From an uncultured Methylophaga sp. (GTDB taxonomy: Bacteria; Pseudomonadota; Gammaproteobacteria; Nitrosococcales; Methylophagaceae), in assembly GCA_946885755.1 (NCBI GenBank), contig CAMPHB010000007.1, positions 1-14,341 of the forward strand: a stretch of 14,341 nucleotides of DNA, written 5' to 3'. Every line of letters starts with the position of its first letter. Positions within the stretch are counted from its first letter, which is position 1. Shown piece after piece: positions 6,737 through 14,249 of the stretch. Made by a program: the position numbers and the translations under genes. The notes beneath the pieces were generated by a model, which worked only from the letters and a program-made list of their open reading frames with translations, was not told the origin of the DNA and made no database searches.

Positions 6737-7060
6737 ATGGCCTGGTTAATCTTGTTCGTTGCAGGCTTACTGGAAGTCGCCTGGGCAATTGGTCTGAAAT
6801 ACAGTGATGGGCTATCACGGCCAATTCCAACAGTTGCCACGGTACTGACACTGTTGTTAAGTTTCTGGTTATTGGGCATTGCCATGCGCGACTTGCCCGT
6901 CGGTACGGCCTATGGTGTCTGGGTTGGTATTGGCGCGGTTGGCACGGTTATTCTTGGTATCGCACTGTTTAATGAGTCGACCAGTCCCGGCCGTTTAATC
7001 AGTATTAGTTTTATTATCATCGGTATTATCGGCCTTAAACTCAGCACAGTTGATAGTTAG
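6737..7060 (+). CDS. gdx: SMR-family guanidinium exporter (Gdx, formerly SugE)
   Basis: A 107-residue, four-helix inner-membrane protein that works as a dimer and exchanges protons for small cations. It matches the Gdx branch of the small multidrug resistance family rather than EmrE. The start has GLLEVAWAIGLKYSDG, and the known Gdx pocket residues E13, W16, S42, Y59 and W62 are all present. The GTAYGVWVGIGAVG block of helix 3 is also intact. AAGGAG at 6726-6731 lies 5 bases before ATG 6737. It sits 55 bases after ribBX and 73 bases before the second permease, so it is probably in one transcript with them. No guanidine riboswitch was recognised upstream. Export of guanidinium is the family activity. 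In this locus a methylated or other small amine is an alternative substrate worth considering. Confidence 0.93.
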   Translation: MAWLILFVAGLLEVAWAIGLKYSDGLSRPIPTVATVLTLLLSFWLLGIAMRDLPVGTAYGVWVGIGAVGTVILGIALFNESTSPGRLISISFIIIGIIGLKLSTVDS

Positions 7061-7133
7061 CGATTATGATTGCTACAGCAAATGCGTTATTAACCGACAT
7101 ATTCAGGCCTTGTTTTCATGTCAAGAGATTAAT

Positions 7134-8819
7134 GTGGCCCAGCAAGATGTATCAATGCCATTTCATGGCCGCGGACAAATCCATACTCTCCATAGAACCA
7201 TAAACTGGAAGAGTGCATTTTGGGTTACCAGCGGCGTACCCGTGTTGGTGCTGTTTTCGATGGGGGCCATTTCGGCCACAGTAGGTAACCCTGCCTGGCT
7301 GGTGTGGATTATTTCCATTTGTTTTGGCTTTATTCAAGCATTTACCTATGCGGAAATTGCCAGCTTATTTCCGCATAAATCAGGCGGTACCTCAATTTAT
7401 GGTGCGGTTGCCTGGATTAGATACAGCAAAATAGTTGCGCCTATATCCATATGGTGTAATTGGTGGGCCTGGTCGCCGGTACTGGCGATTGGCTCCGGAT
7501 TATCTGCAGGTTATATTCTGAACGCCCTGTTTCCTGCCGATGCCGTCATCAACACCTGGCAACTTGTGTTACTGGATCTCAGTGCATTAAAGCAAGGGCT
7601 CAGCCTGAGAATTGATGCGACTTTCATCGTCGGGGCGACAGTACTTTTGCTGGTTTTTGCCGTGCAAAACGGTGGTATTTTACGTTCTGCCAGAATTACC
7701 ATGATTCTGGGCGTAACGGCGCTATTGCCCTTGATGTTGATAGGTATCGTCCCGCTATTGAGCGGTGACTTACCCCGCGATCACTTTTTCCCACTTACGC
7801 CGCTGCAACTGGACTCTGCTGGTGATGTAATTGCCGGTGAGTGGAATATGCAAGGCTGGATATTATTCGCCGGTGGCTTGTTTATCGCCGGTTGGTCGGC
7901 CTATGCATTTGAAACAGCGGCTTGCTATACCCGTGAATTTAAAGATCCCAAAAGAGATACTTTTAAAGCGATCTTTTATTCCGGTTTGATGTGTCTGGCG
8001 GTTTACACCATGGTGCCAATCGCGTTTCAGGGCTATTTGGGACAAGGGGAAATGATTGTGCCTGCGCAACTTGATTCAGCGGGCAATATTATCGAACCAG
8101 CACAATACAGCGGTATGCTGGCTGCTGATATTTATAGCGGTGCCGGTGTCGCCAATGCGCTAGCTTCGGTTGTCGGCAACAACCCCGTGATCGCCAATAT
8201 GATCGTGGTGATGCTGGTTCTGGCAATGTTGCTGGCGATCATGACCGCCATGTCAGGTGCTTCCCGAACTTTATATCAGGGCTCGGTAGATGGTTTGTTG
8301 CCAAAATTTCTCTCTCAGGTAAATGAAGAGGGGGCACCCACCAATGCTATGTGGTCAAATCTGGTGCTTAATTTGCTCTTATTGCTGATGTCAGATTATG
8401 TGTTTGTGTTGGCCGCCTCTAATGTCGGTTACATCATTTTTAACTTTCTGAATCTTAATGCTGGCTGGATCCACCGGCTCGACCGGCGCAACTGGGAAAG
8501 ACCATTTAAGGCGCCAACAGTGTTATTGGTAACCGGCATCATTTTGGCGTTTGTAAATGTGGCCATAATGGGCTTGGGTGCCAATGTTTGGGGAGAAGGT
8601 GCGCTTTTTAGCGGTATTGCAATGGCTTTACTGATAATCCCCATTTTTCTCTGGCGTCACTATGTGACAGATAAAGGCCAGTTTCCCAAAGCCATGCAAG
8701 ATGATATTCGGCTGGATGCTATGACTGAAGGCCGGGCAGGCAGGCTTCCCTATTTGGCACTTGCCGCTGCAGTATTGATTGTTTATTTCACCAGCAATCT
8801 GGCAGGACAGGTTATCTAA
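7134..8819 (+). CDS. APC-superfamily amine/amino-acid permease (second copy, with enlarged loops)
   Basis: Inner-membrane permease of about 561 residues, some 70 longer than its paralogue at 2880. Shared blocks are RTINWKSAFWVTSGVP near the start, WWAWSPVLAIGSG, and SAYAFETAACYTREFKDPKRD in the middle. The extra length lies mainly in two hydrophilic loops, each containing QLDSAG followed by a D/N and a hydrophobic pair (residues 225-230 and 312-317), as if a loop segment had been duplicated. GTG 7134 is chosen because GAG within AAGAG (7123-7127) lies at a fair distance. ATG 7155 has no ribosome site, and the frame continues open to a TTG at 7050 that also lacks one. It is 142 bases upstream of dmmD, so uptake of dimethylamine or a related amine is plausible but not shown. 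Confidence 0.88.
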   Translation: MAQQDVSMPFHGRGQIHTLHRTINWKSAFWVTSGVPVLVLFSMGAISATVGNPAWLVWIISICFGFIQAFTYAEIASLFPHKSGGTSIYGAVAWIRYSKIVAPISIWCNWWAWSPVLAIGSGLSAGYILNALFPADAVINTWQLVLLDLSALKQGLSLRIDATFIVGATVLLLVFAVQNGGILRSARITMILGVTALLPLMLIGIVPLLSGDLPRDHFFPLTPLQLDSAGDVIAGEWNMQGWILFAGGLFIAGWSAYAFETAACYTREFKDPKRDTFKAIFYSGLMCLAVYTMVPIAFQGYLGQGEMIVPAQLDSAGNIIEPAQYSGMLAADIYSGAGVANALASVVGNNPVIANMIVVMLVLAMLLAIMTAMSGASRTLYQGSVDGLLPKFLSQVNEEGAPTNAMWSNLVLNLLLLLMSDYVFVLAASNVGYIIFNFLNLNAGWIHRLDRRNWERPFKAPTVLLVTGIILAFVNVAIMGLGANVWGEGALFSGIAMALLIIPIFLWRHYVTDKGQFPKAMQDDIRLDAMTEGRAGRLPYLALAAAVLIVYFTSNLAGQVI

Positions 8820-8961
8820 CATCCTGGTGGTTCTGCACCGGCCACAAAATCCCCTCCTAAATACCCAAAAGGAAGTACGCCATGATGGGAATTTTCGTGT
8901 AAGTCCGACTGGGCTATGTTTTCACTCAAGGTGACTTTAATTATCAGCGTCGGAGTGAGCC
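8820..8961 (+). promoter_or_regulatory. Leader of the dmm operon with a six-codon minigene
   Basis: AGGAAG at 8870-8875 precedes ATG ATG GGA ATT TTC GTG TAA (8882-8902), a possible leader peptide MMGIFV with a better ribosome site than many genes here. Downstream, TCAC/GTGA arms (8922-8925, 8931-8934) form a small inverted repeat around TCAAG, and TTTTCAC at 8919-8925 matches motifs in two other intergenic regions. A GGTG/CACC hairpin follows the permease stop but has no T-tract. No clear -35/-10 was found, so readthrough from the permease is possible. Confidence 0.35.
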
Positions 8962-10113
8962 ATGAGTAATTCAACCCAAATCATCACTAAAGCAGAAGCG
9001 GCCGTTACACGAAATTCTGTCCTGAATGGCCGTCACAAAGAGTACGGTTCAAAGCTGGACGGCGACACCTGGAACGGTATGCCTATTCCATGGCGCTACC
9101 ATACAGATCCTCAAGATGAGGTTGTTGCTGTCAGAACCCGAGCCGGTCTTTATGATGTTTCTGCACTGAATATTGTCAATATCAGTGGGCCGGCAGCCTT
9201 GAAAGTGCTGGATCAACTAGTGGCGATTGATGTGACGGAGCTGGAGCCGGGCAATTCACGGCTGGCAGCGGAAGTGAATGAAGAAGGCGCACTGGTTGAT
9301 GACATCATGGTTATTTGTGATGCCAAGGACAAATACCGTGTATCACATGGCAGTGGGGCAACACAGGAAACGCTGGCAAAACTGGCAACAGGACTTGATG
9401 TGACCGTTGAGCAGGACTATGACGTTCATATTCTGTCTCTGCAGGGACCACGTTCCGTTGATGTGCTTGATCCAGAAGTCGATGTCGATTTGGCCCGTCT
9501 GCCTTATTTCAAACATCTTGAAACCCAGTTGTTCGGTCGCGATGTCATTATTGCCCGCGGCGGTTATTCCGGTGAGCGGGGTTATGAAGTCTATTGTTCA
9601 GCGAACGACGCTGTTTATCTCTGGGACAAAATTCTGGAAAAAGGCCAGCCTTATGGCGTGATCCCGGCCTCCTGGGACTCGCTTGACTTGACCCGTGTCG
9701 AAGCTGCTTTGTTGTTCTTCCCTTATGACATGCCGGAAGGTGACACCACCCCGTGGGAAGTCAATCTGCACTGGTGCATCGATCAGCACAAAAAAGGTGA
9801 TTACATCGGTAAAGCGGCTCTGGCCAAACTGAAAGGCCGTGAACGCTTTAAGCAGGCTGGTTTGATCTGTCAGAGCAATGAAGCGATGGAAATCGGTGCC
9901 AAGATTACCAGGGACGGCAAAGAGATCGGTGAGGTGACCAGCGCTATTTTCAGCCGCTATTTGATGCAATCAATTGCCATGGTGCATATCAAACCGGAGT
10001 TTTCCGGGCTGGGTACTGAGGTGATTGTTAATAACAGCAAACCGGTCAAAGCACATGTGGTCAAGATGCCATTTTATGATCCGATGCGTCTGCGTACTCA
10101 TCCGGAAAAATAA
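8962..10113 (+). CDS. dmmD: Dimethylamine monooxygenase GcvT-like, tetrahydrofolate-binding subunit
   Basis: GcvT/T-protein family protein of 383 residues, which fits the folate-binding delta subunit of haem-dependent oxidative N-demethylase. That subunit is thought to trap the formaldehyde released from dimethylamine as methylene-tetrahydrofolate. GcvT landmarks are present: RTRAGLYDVSAL near residue 60, NEEGALVDDIMV (matching the GGVIDDLIV region with its conserved aspartate), GGYSGERGYEVY, and the C-terminal beta-barrel signature GEVTSAIFSRYLMQSIAMVHI. Other members of this fold include DmdA and DesA/LigM demethylases, and the glycine-cleavage T-protein itself. The following dmmABC genes decide the assignment. 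GGAG at 8952-8955 lies 6 bases before ATG 8962. It is the first gene of a tight four-gene set in the known order D-A-B-C. Confidence 0.87.
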   Translation: MSNSTQIITKAEAAVTRNSVLNGRHKEYGSKLDGDTWNGMPIPWRYHTDPQDEVVAVRTRAGLYDVSALNIVNISGPAALKVLDQLVAIDVTELEPGNSRLAAEVNEEGALVDDIMVICDAKDKYRVSHGSGATQETLAKLATGLDVTVEQDYDVHILSLQGPRSVDVLDPEVDVDLARLPYFKHLETQLFGRDVIIARGGYSGERGYEVYCSANDAVYLWDKILEKGQPYGVIPASWDSLDLTRVEAALLFFPYDMPEGDTTPWEVNLHWCIDQHKKGDYIGKAALAKLKGRERFKQAGLICQSNEAMEIGAKITRDGKEIGEVTSAIFSRYLMQSIAMVHIKPEFSGLGTEVIVNNSKPVKAHVVKMPFYDPMRLRTHPEK

Positions 10114-10159
10114 AACTAAAGCAGCTTAAGACACCTGCGTAGAAGATGAGGAAATAGTA

Positions 10160-10762
10160 ATGCAAAGAGGATATTGGATCCGCAGCAAACCCCTTTATGA
10201 TTCGCTGGTCTGGAAGCAACATGCAACCGGCCATGTGGTGATTGCTCAGGGCGAGGGTGGCATAGCCGTATTAAAGCTATTTCAGCAGATGTGCCCGCGG
10301 GAGCCAATTAAGTTGTTGTTTGCCGAAGATTCCGCAGCCACCAGAAAATATGGCGACATCATTCAAACACTGGTACCAGAAGGTTTACAGATATGTGAGT
10401 CGGAACAGGCGGTGCTGAGCATGCTTCGGCAACAATTGCCGGATTATCTGATGGGCACACAGTTTTATGTTGCTGGCAGCGAAGCCTTTATCTGGGCGGT
10501 TCTCGCTGAGCTTAAAGTTTATGGTGTGCAGGACAGAAATGTAGAGAAAGAATTGAGTGGCACGCTGGCCCGCAGTGTCTATTGTGTTCATTGCAAAACG
10601 ACAGATAAAAACGTGCATCACAGTATTCATCAATGCAGTGGCTGTGGCCGCAACCTGTTTGTCCGAGATCATTTCTCCCGGCGCCTGGGGGCATACATGG
10701 GTGTCATGGTCGATGCTGAAGAGCCAGGCAATATTCCGGCAGCGGAGGAGATCTATCCATGA
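10160..10762 (+). CDS. dmmA: Dimethylamine monooxygenase small subunit, DmmA family
   Basis: A 200-residue protein that fits the DmmA-type small subunit of the demethylase. The N-terminal part (about residues 20-130) resembles the NAD(P)-binding half of a ferredoxin reductase. FYVAGSEAFIWAVLAELKVYG parallels the CGPE...A..A segment of such enzymes, but the FMN part is missing. The C-terminal part has a zinc-ribbon-like pair of knuckles, C142-x2-C145 and C159-x2-C162 (CVHC and CSGC). GAGGA at 10148-10152 lies 7 bases before ATG 10160. Its stop overlaps the dmmB start in ATGA (10759-10762), so the two are coupled. Its exact role in electron transfer or assembly is not clear from sequence. Literature names for the subunits differ between groups, and I follow the D-A-B-C order. 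Confidence 0.8.
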   Translation: MQRGYWIRSKPLYDSLVWKQHATGHVVIAQGEGGIAVLKLFQQMCPREPIKLLFAEDSAATRKYGDIIQTLVPEGLQICESEQAVLSMLRQQLPDYLMGTQFYVAGSEAFIWAVLAELKVYGVQDRNVEKELSGTLARSVYCVHCKTTDKNVHHSIHQCSGCGRNLFVRDHFSRRLGAYMGVMVDAEEPGNIPAAEEIYP

Positions 10763-11712
10763 GTATTCTGAATGTCAAAGTAGCGGATGTGGAACAAGTG
10801 ACCGAGGTGGTTAAACATTTCACACTGGTACAGGAAAATGGTGAACCCTTACCCCGTTTTTCTGGCGGCAGTCATGTTGTGGTATCGATGGACATCAATG
10901 GCCGGATTCACCGAAATCCATACTCATTAATGGGATCAACGGATAACACTGACAGCTACCATATCTCTGTGCGTAAGCAGGAAAACTCCCGGGGCGGTTC
11001 GGTTTTTATGCATGAGCAGGTGAAGCCGGGCTCCAGTTTGCAGATTACCTATCCGGTCAATCTGTTTGCCATTTCTAAACTGGGCCGCCGCCATATTTTG
11101 ATTGCTGGCGGTATCGGTATCACCCCATTTATGTCACAAATTTCGGATCTAAATCGTCTGGGCTATGACTACGAGTTGCATTACGCGTACCGCTCTGCTG
11201 AGCATGCTGCATTTCGTGAGCAACTCATAGAAATGTGTGGTGATCGTGTGCATTTTTATGTGGATAGTGAGGGCGGGCGTCTGGATATCCCCCAATTGCT
11301 CAGCCACCAACCACTGGGCACCCATGTCTATACCTGCGGGCCGGAACCGATGGTCAAGGCACTGCATCTGCATGCTCGAAACCTTGGATGGCCGGATAAC
11401 CATGTTCATAGCGAAGAATTTACAGCACCGCCAGTAGGTGACGAATTTATCGTTGAATTGGCGCTGAGTGGCATGGAAGTCACCGTGCCGGGCGATATGA
11501 GTATGCTGGAAGCGATGGAAGAAGCGGGTGCCGAACCACCTTTTTTATGTCGTGGTGGCGCTTGTGGCCGTTGCGAATTAGAAGTGGTGTCCTGTGACGG
11601 TGTCATTATGCACAACGATCATTATTTGTCTGATCACGAAAAGGCTGATGGCAGAAGCATTATGCCCTGCGTATCACGTGCTAAGTGTTCGAAATTAGTG
11701 GTCAATCTCTGA
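10759..11712 (+). CDS. dmmB: Dimethylamine monooxygenase reductase subunit (FMN, 2Fe-2S; PDR/VanB type)
   Basis: Phthalate-dioxygenase-reductase-type protein of 317 residues that passes electrons from NADPH through FMN and a 2Fe-2S cluster to the haem subunit. Domains in order: an FMN-binding barrel with RNPYSL (52-57), a nucleotide-binding domain with GGIGITPF (117-124) and CGPEPM (193-198), and a C-terminal plant-type ferredoxin domain. Its cluster cysteines are C264, C269, C272 and C304 (C-x4-C-x2-C...C). All expected cofactor motifs are intact. GGAGGAG at about 10744-10750 lies upstream of ATG 10759. Its stop at 11710-11712 is 11 bases before the dmmC start. FMN-linked reductases of this type serve many oxygenases, and the assignment to dimethylamine rests on dmmA, dmmC and dmmD on either side. 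Confidence 0.92.
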   Translation: MSILNVKVADVEQVTEVVKHFTLVQENGEPLPRFSGGSHVVVSMDINGRIHRNPYSLMGSTDNTDSYHISVRKQENSRGGSVFMHEQVKPGSSLQITYPVNLFAISKLGRRHILIAGGIGITPFMSQISDLNRLGYDYELHYAYRSAEHAAFREQLIEMCGDRVHFYVDSEGGRLDIPQLLSHQPLGTHVYTCGPEPMVKALHLHARNLGWPDNHVHSEEFTAPPVGDEFIVELALSGMEVTVPGDMSMLEAMEEAGAEPPFLCRGGACGRCELEVVSCDGVIMHNDHYLSDHEKADGRSIMPCVSRAKCSKLVVNL

Positions 11713-11723
11713 GGAATAAAGTG

Positions 11724-12776
11724 ATGAATATGGCTAAAGAAATCGCATTTAAACAAGAAACCTTCCGGGATAGCTACACTTTTAGCAACTCACCAGAAGC
11801 GGTTCGCCGTTTTCCATTCCCGTTTGCTGAAGACGAATATATGTATAGCGTCAATATTGAGCAGCATAGCGGCGGGGAGCCTGGTTCGGTATTTGAACAT
11901 GCCATTGATGTGGATGAGCATTATGTTGCCGAATGTGCAGACCGGCGACTGGTACTGGAAGACGATCCACTGCGTTATATCGCACTGCCACATATGATGG
12001 ATGCGCAGTGGGATATGGTCGAACTGGTGATGGATTCGCTGTCTGCAGACTATCCGCAACTGTTCCAGCTCACCAAAGAGGGTAATAACTGGCACTGGAT
12101 TAATAAGCCGCTGGGTATTGATCAGAAATTCGTTTTTGGCGATGAGTCTACTCTGCCGATGCAGCCTTTTGAGTTTGTCGGCCGGCAGGTGCAGGGTGAC
12201 TGGATAATTCTGGACCAGCGTGATGATGATTTGTTTGCGGATATGGGTATTGTCACCAGTCAGGCTGACTGGTCGATGGCCTTCGATGCCGGCATGTCAT
12301 TCAAGGAATGGCACGGCCCGGTGCCACAGGCAAATGAACTGGGCATTTTTGACCGGGCGCTGAAATATTTACTGCATATGCAATACGGCAGTCCGGTGCG
12401 CCGTTTAAACTGGACCATGACCGTTAATCCACGGCTTGATACGTCACCGGAAAATTATCCTTTCTGGGGGCCTGACAATGTCTCAGTGACGCCGGAAAAT
12501 GTCGGGGATAAGGTTCACCTGCGTGTTGAATTGCAGGCTTTGTTTCGCCTGCCACGCAGTAATGCCATTGCCTTTAGCGTGCGCGGTTATCTGGCCAGCG
12601 TCAATGAGCTGGCTACTTATCCCCGCTGGGCTAAGCGCTTACGTCGCGTACTGACCAAGTTGCATCCGGATCTGTCCGAGTACAAAGGGCTGGATAATTA
12701 TCGGCAGACGGTAATTGATTATCTCGCGCCAATGGACGATGGCGCCGATCTTGGACTGGGCACACATCCTGAATAA
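11724..12776 (+). CDS. dmmC: Dimethylamine monooxygenase haem (PAS-fold) catalytic subunit, DUF3445 family
   Basis: About 350 residues of the haem-dependent oxidative N-demethylase family (formerly DUF3445). The founding member, from Pseudomonas mendocina, binds haem in a PAS fold and oxidises dimethylamine with NADPH and oxygen, giving methylamine and formaldehyde. Family features seen here are MSFKEWHGPVP (about 191-201), RRLNWTMTVNPRLDT (226-240), and the C-terminal block LRVELQALFRLPRS...FSVRGYL (266-290). The family usually has ERQTL in place of ELQAL, a small variation in an otherwise conserved block. GAGG at 11711-11714 suits ATG 11724; GTG 11721 and ATG 11730 are close alternatives. 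The frame also runs back to an ATG at 11685 inside dmmB, without a ribosome site. It is the last gene of the operon. Confidence 0.89.
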   Translation: MNMAKEIAFKQETFRDSYTFSNSPEAVRRFPFPFAEDEYMYSVNIEQHSGGEPGSVFEHAIDVDEHYVAECADRRLVLEDDPLRYIALPHMMDAQWDMVELVMDSLSADYPQLFQLTKEGNNWHWINKPLGIDQKFVFGDESTLPMQPFEFVGRQVQGDWIILDQRDDDLFADMGIVTSQADWSMAFDAGMSFKEWHGPVPQANELGIFDRALKYLLHMQYGSPVRRLNWTMTVNPRLDTSPENYPFWGPDNVSVTPENVGDKVHLRVELQALFRLPRSNAIAFSVRGYLASVNELATYPRWAKRLRRVLTKLHPDLSEYKGLDNYRQTVIDYLAPMDDGADLGLGTHPE

Positions 12777-12790
12777 TTCAGTAGCAAGTA

Positions 12791-12860
12791 GGCCTCTTCG
12801 GCGTGTTGACCACGGTAATTATGTAGTTTGATCGGTTAACAGTCCTGAGAGGCCGTTTTT
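12791..12860 (+). terminator. Possible large-loop terminator after dmmC
   Basis: GGCCTCT (12791-12797) is perfectly complementary to AGAGGCC (12848-12854), which is followed by G and five Ts. The 50-base loop is unusually long and the second arm lies inside the convergent PAS gene. It is therefore only a tentative terminator for the dmm operon, and no other candidate was found. Confidence 0.3.
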
Positions 12861-14207
12861 CAGGCAATCATAGTTATCACAGTGCAGATCAGTAATGATG
12901 CCCTCTAGAGACAGTAATTCATCGGAGCCGGAAAAAACGCCACGACCTTGCTCAAAAACCCATTTGGTCTTGCCCGAGCGTGTGATCAAGCGATAAATCA
13001 TGTGAAAACTTTGCTGTTTGGCTATCTGTTTTTGTACAAATTCCCAGCAGGTTTGCTGATCGTCCGGATGGATCAAACTCATGTAAGGAATACTCGGTGT
13101 TCTGACTAATTCATAAGGCTGATACTCACTGACTTCCAGACAGCCATTGCTGACATATTCCAACGACCAGTGCCGATCATTTTTACAACGGTAAATCATT
13201 GCCGGAATTCGCGACATTATCATTTCTGTTGCGGAGCCGGAATTGGCCCTGAGCCCTGCGGAGGCTTGTTTCATCTGGCTGATGTCAGTCAGCGTGCCAA
13301 TAACACTGCTGCGCTCGCCTTTAAGCATGGAGGTCGTTGAAGCTCGTAATTCGAACCATCGGGAAACACCATTCTTTGCGATTAAGCGTAGCTCAAGCTG
13401 AGTATGTTGTCGTTTACCCTCAATAAGTGCGTTTAAGCGCGCCTCAGCCAGCAATAAGTCTTCGGGATGGATAAAGCCAAATAGATCGCGATCAATGGTT
13501 TCATCAGAGGTATAGTCGAGTAATCTTTCCCATGCGGGGTTGGCAAAGATAATTTCATGATTGACGTTGATTTGAAAAACGATTTGTTCGATGCGATCCA
13601 GTAATAACTGATACTGAAGTACTTCAACCTGACTATTGGTATCGGTTCGTGAGGGAGAGGTGAGTGAAAACTGTAATAACCATATGTTTCCGGTTTCTTC
13701 CTGATTAAGGGGTGACAATGACATATGAACAGGTATGGTTGTGCCATCGACATACATCATGCGTAGCGATAACGTGCGATTGATATTATCGTCTTCCTGA
13801 TGGCTAATAAACTTAGTGAATTCGTTATGGTTGCTCGGGTGCAATAAATTAGTGATGGGCATATCGGTAATAAATTCTTCCATACCGATAAGGCCAAACT
13901 CTTTTAGAAATGCATTGTTGGCAAATTTAATATTAAAACCTTCAATAACGGCGGCAGGAGATGATAGCTTATTTGAAATGTCCTGACCCCAGGTTAACTT
14001 ATCCATTTTGCTTGGTGACTGTTTGCGCTGTTGACGTTGAATATGAGGATAAATGCTAACTACAATAAGTATCGACAGCGCGGCTATTAATACCGTGGCT
14101 AAAACCGACAGATGCACGGTAAGCGGGGCTGAACTGTGCCACCAGAAAAAAAATATTAATGCATATACTGTACTCAGAAGTACCATGGAAAATAAAATCA
14201 GACTCAT
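12819..14207 (-). CDS. Membrane-anchored triple-PAS sensor protein without output domain
   Basis: A 462-residue protein with two N-terminal membrane helices (about 1-23 and 29-53), then three PAS/PAC units at roughly 78-183, 198-313 and 328-443. PAS marks include FANNAFLKEFG, IIFANPAWERLLDYTSDE with FIHPEDLLLAEARL, and YVSNGCLEVSEYQPYEL with LIHPDDQQTCWEF. The PAC ends read GTLTDIS and GIITDLH. The third PAS is followed by only about 20 residues, with no histidine kinase, GGDEF, EAL, HTH or methyl-accepting domain. The stop is 42 bases from the convergent dmmC stop, so no lost domain lies next to it. It may relay to a partner, perhaps the protein starting at 14250, or be a truncated sensor. 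The ribosome site is weak (GAG upstream of ATG 14207). The ligand is unknown, and amine or redox sensing is a guess from context. Confidence 0.85.
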   Translation of the reverse strand: MSLILFSMVLLSTVYALIFFFWWHSSAPLTVHLSVLATVLIAALSILIVVSIYPHIQRQQRKQSPSKMDKLTWGQDISNKLSSPAAVIEGFNIKFANNAFLKEFGLIGMEEFITDMPITNLLHPSNHNEFTKFISHQEDDNINRTLSLRMMYVDGTTIPVHMSLSPLNQEETGNIWLLQFSLTSPSRTDTNSQVEVLQYQLLLDRIEQIVFQINVNHEIIFANPAWERLLDYTSDETIDRDLFGFIHPEDLLLAEARLNALIEGKRQHTQLELRLIAKNGVSRWFELRASTTSMLKGERSSVIGTLTDISQMKQASAGLRANSGSATEMIMSRIPAMIYRCKNDRHWSLEYVSNGCLEVSEYQPYELVRTPSIPYMSLIHPDDQQTCWEFVQKQIAKQQSFHMIYRLITRSGKTKWVFEQGRGVFSGSDELLSLEGIITDLHCDNYDCLKNGLSGLLTDQTT

Positions 14208-14249
14208 TATTTTTTTCTCAGCTAAATGCTTTATGGATAACGTTTTCCA

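Noticed and set aside
9598..9969. Reverse-strand frame of 123 codons inside dmmD
   Set aside because: dmmD is well supported by GcvT motifs over this stretch. The reverse frame has no recognisable domain.
12769..12781. Perfect palindrome CTGAAT-A-ATTCAG at the dmmC stop
   Set aside because: It is short, spans the stop codon, lacks a T-tract, and is within what chance can produce.
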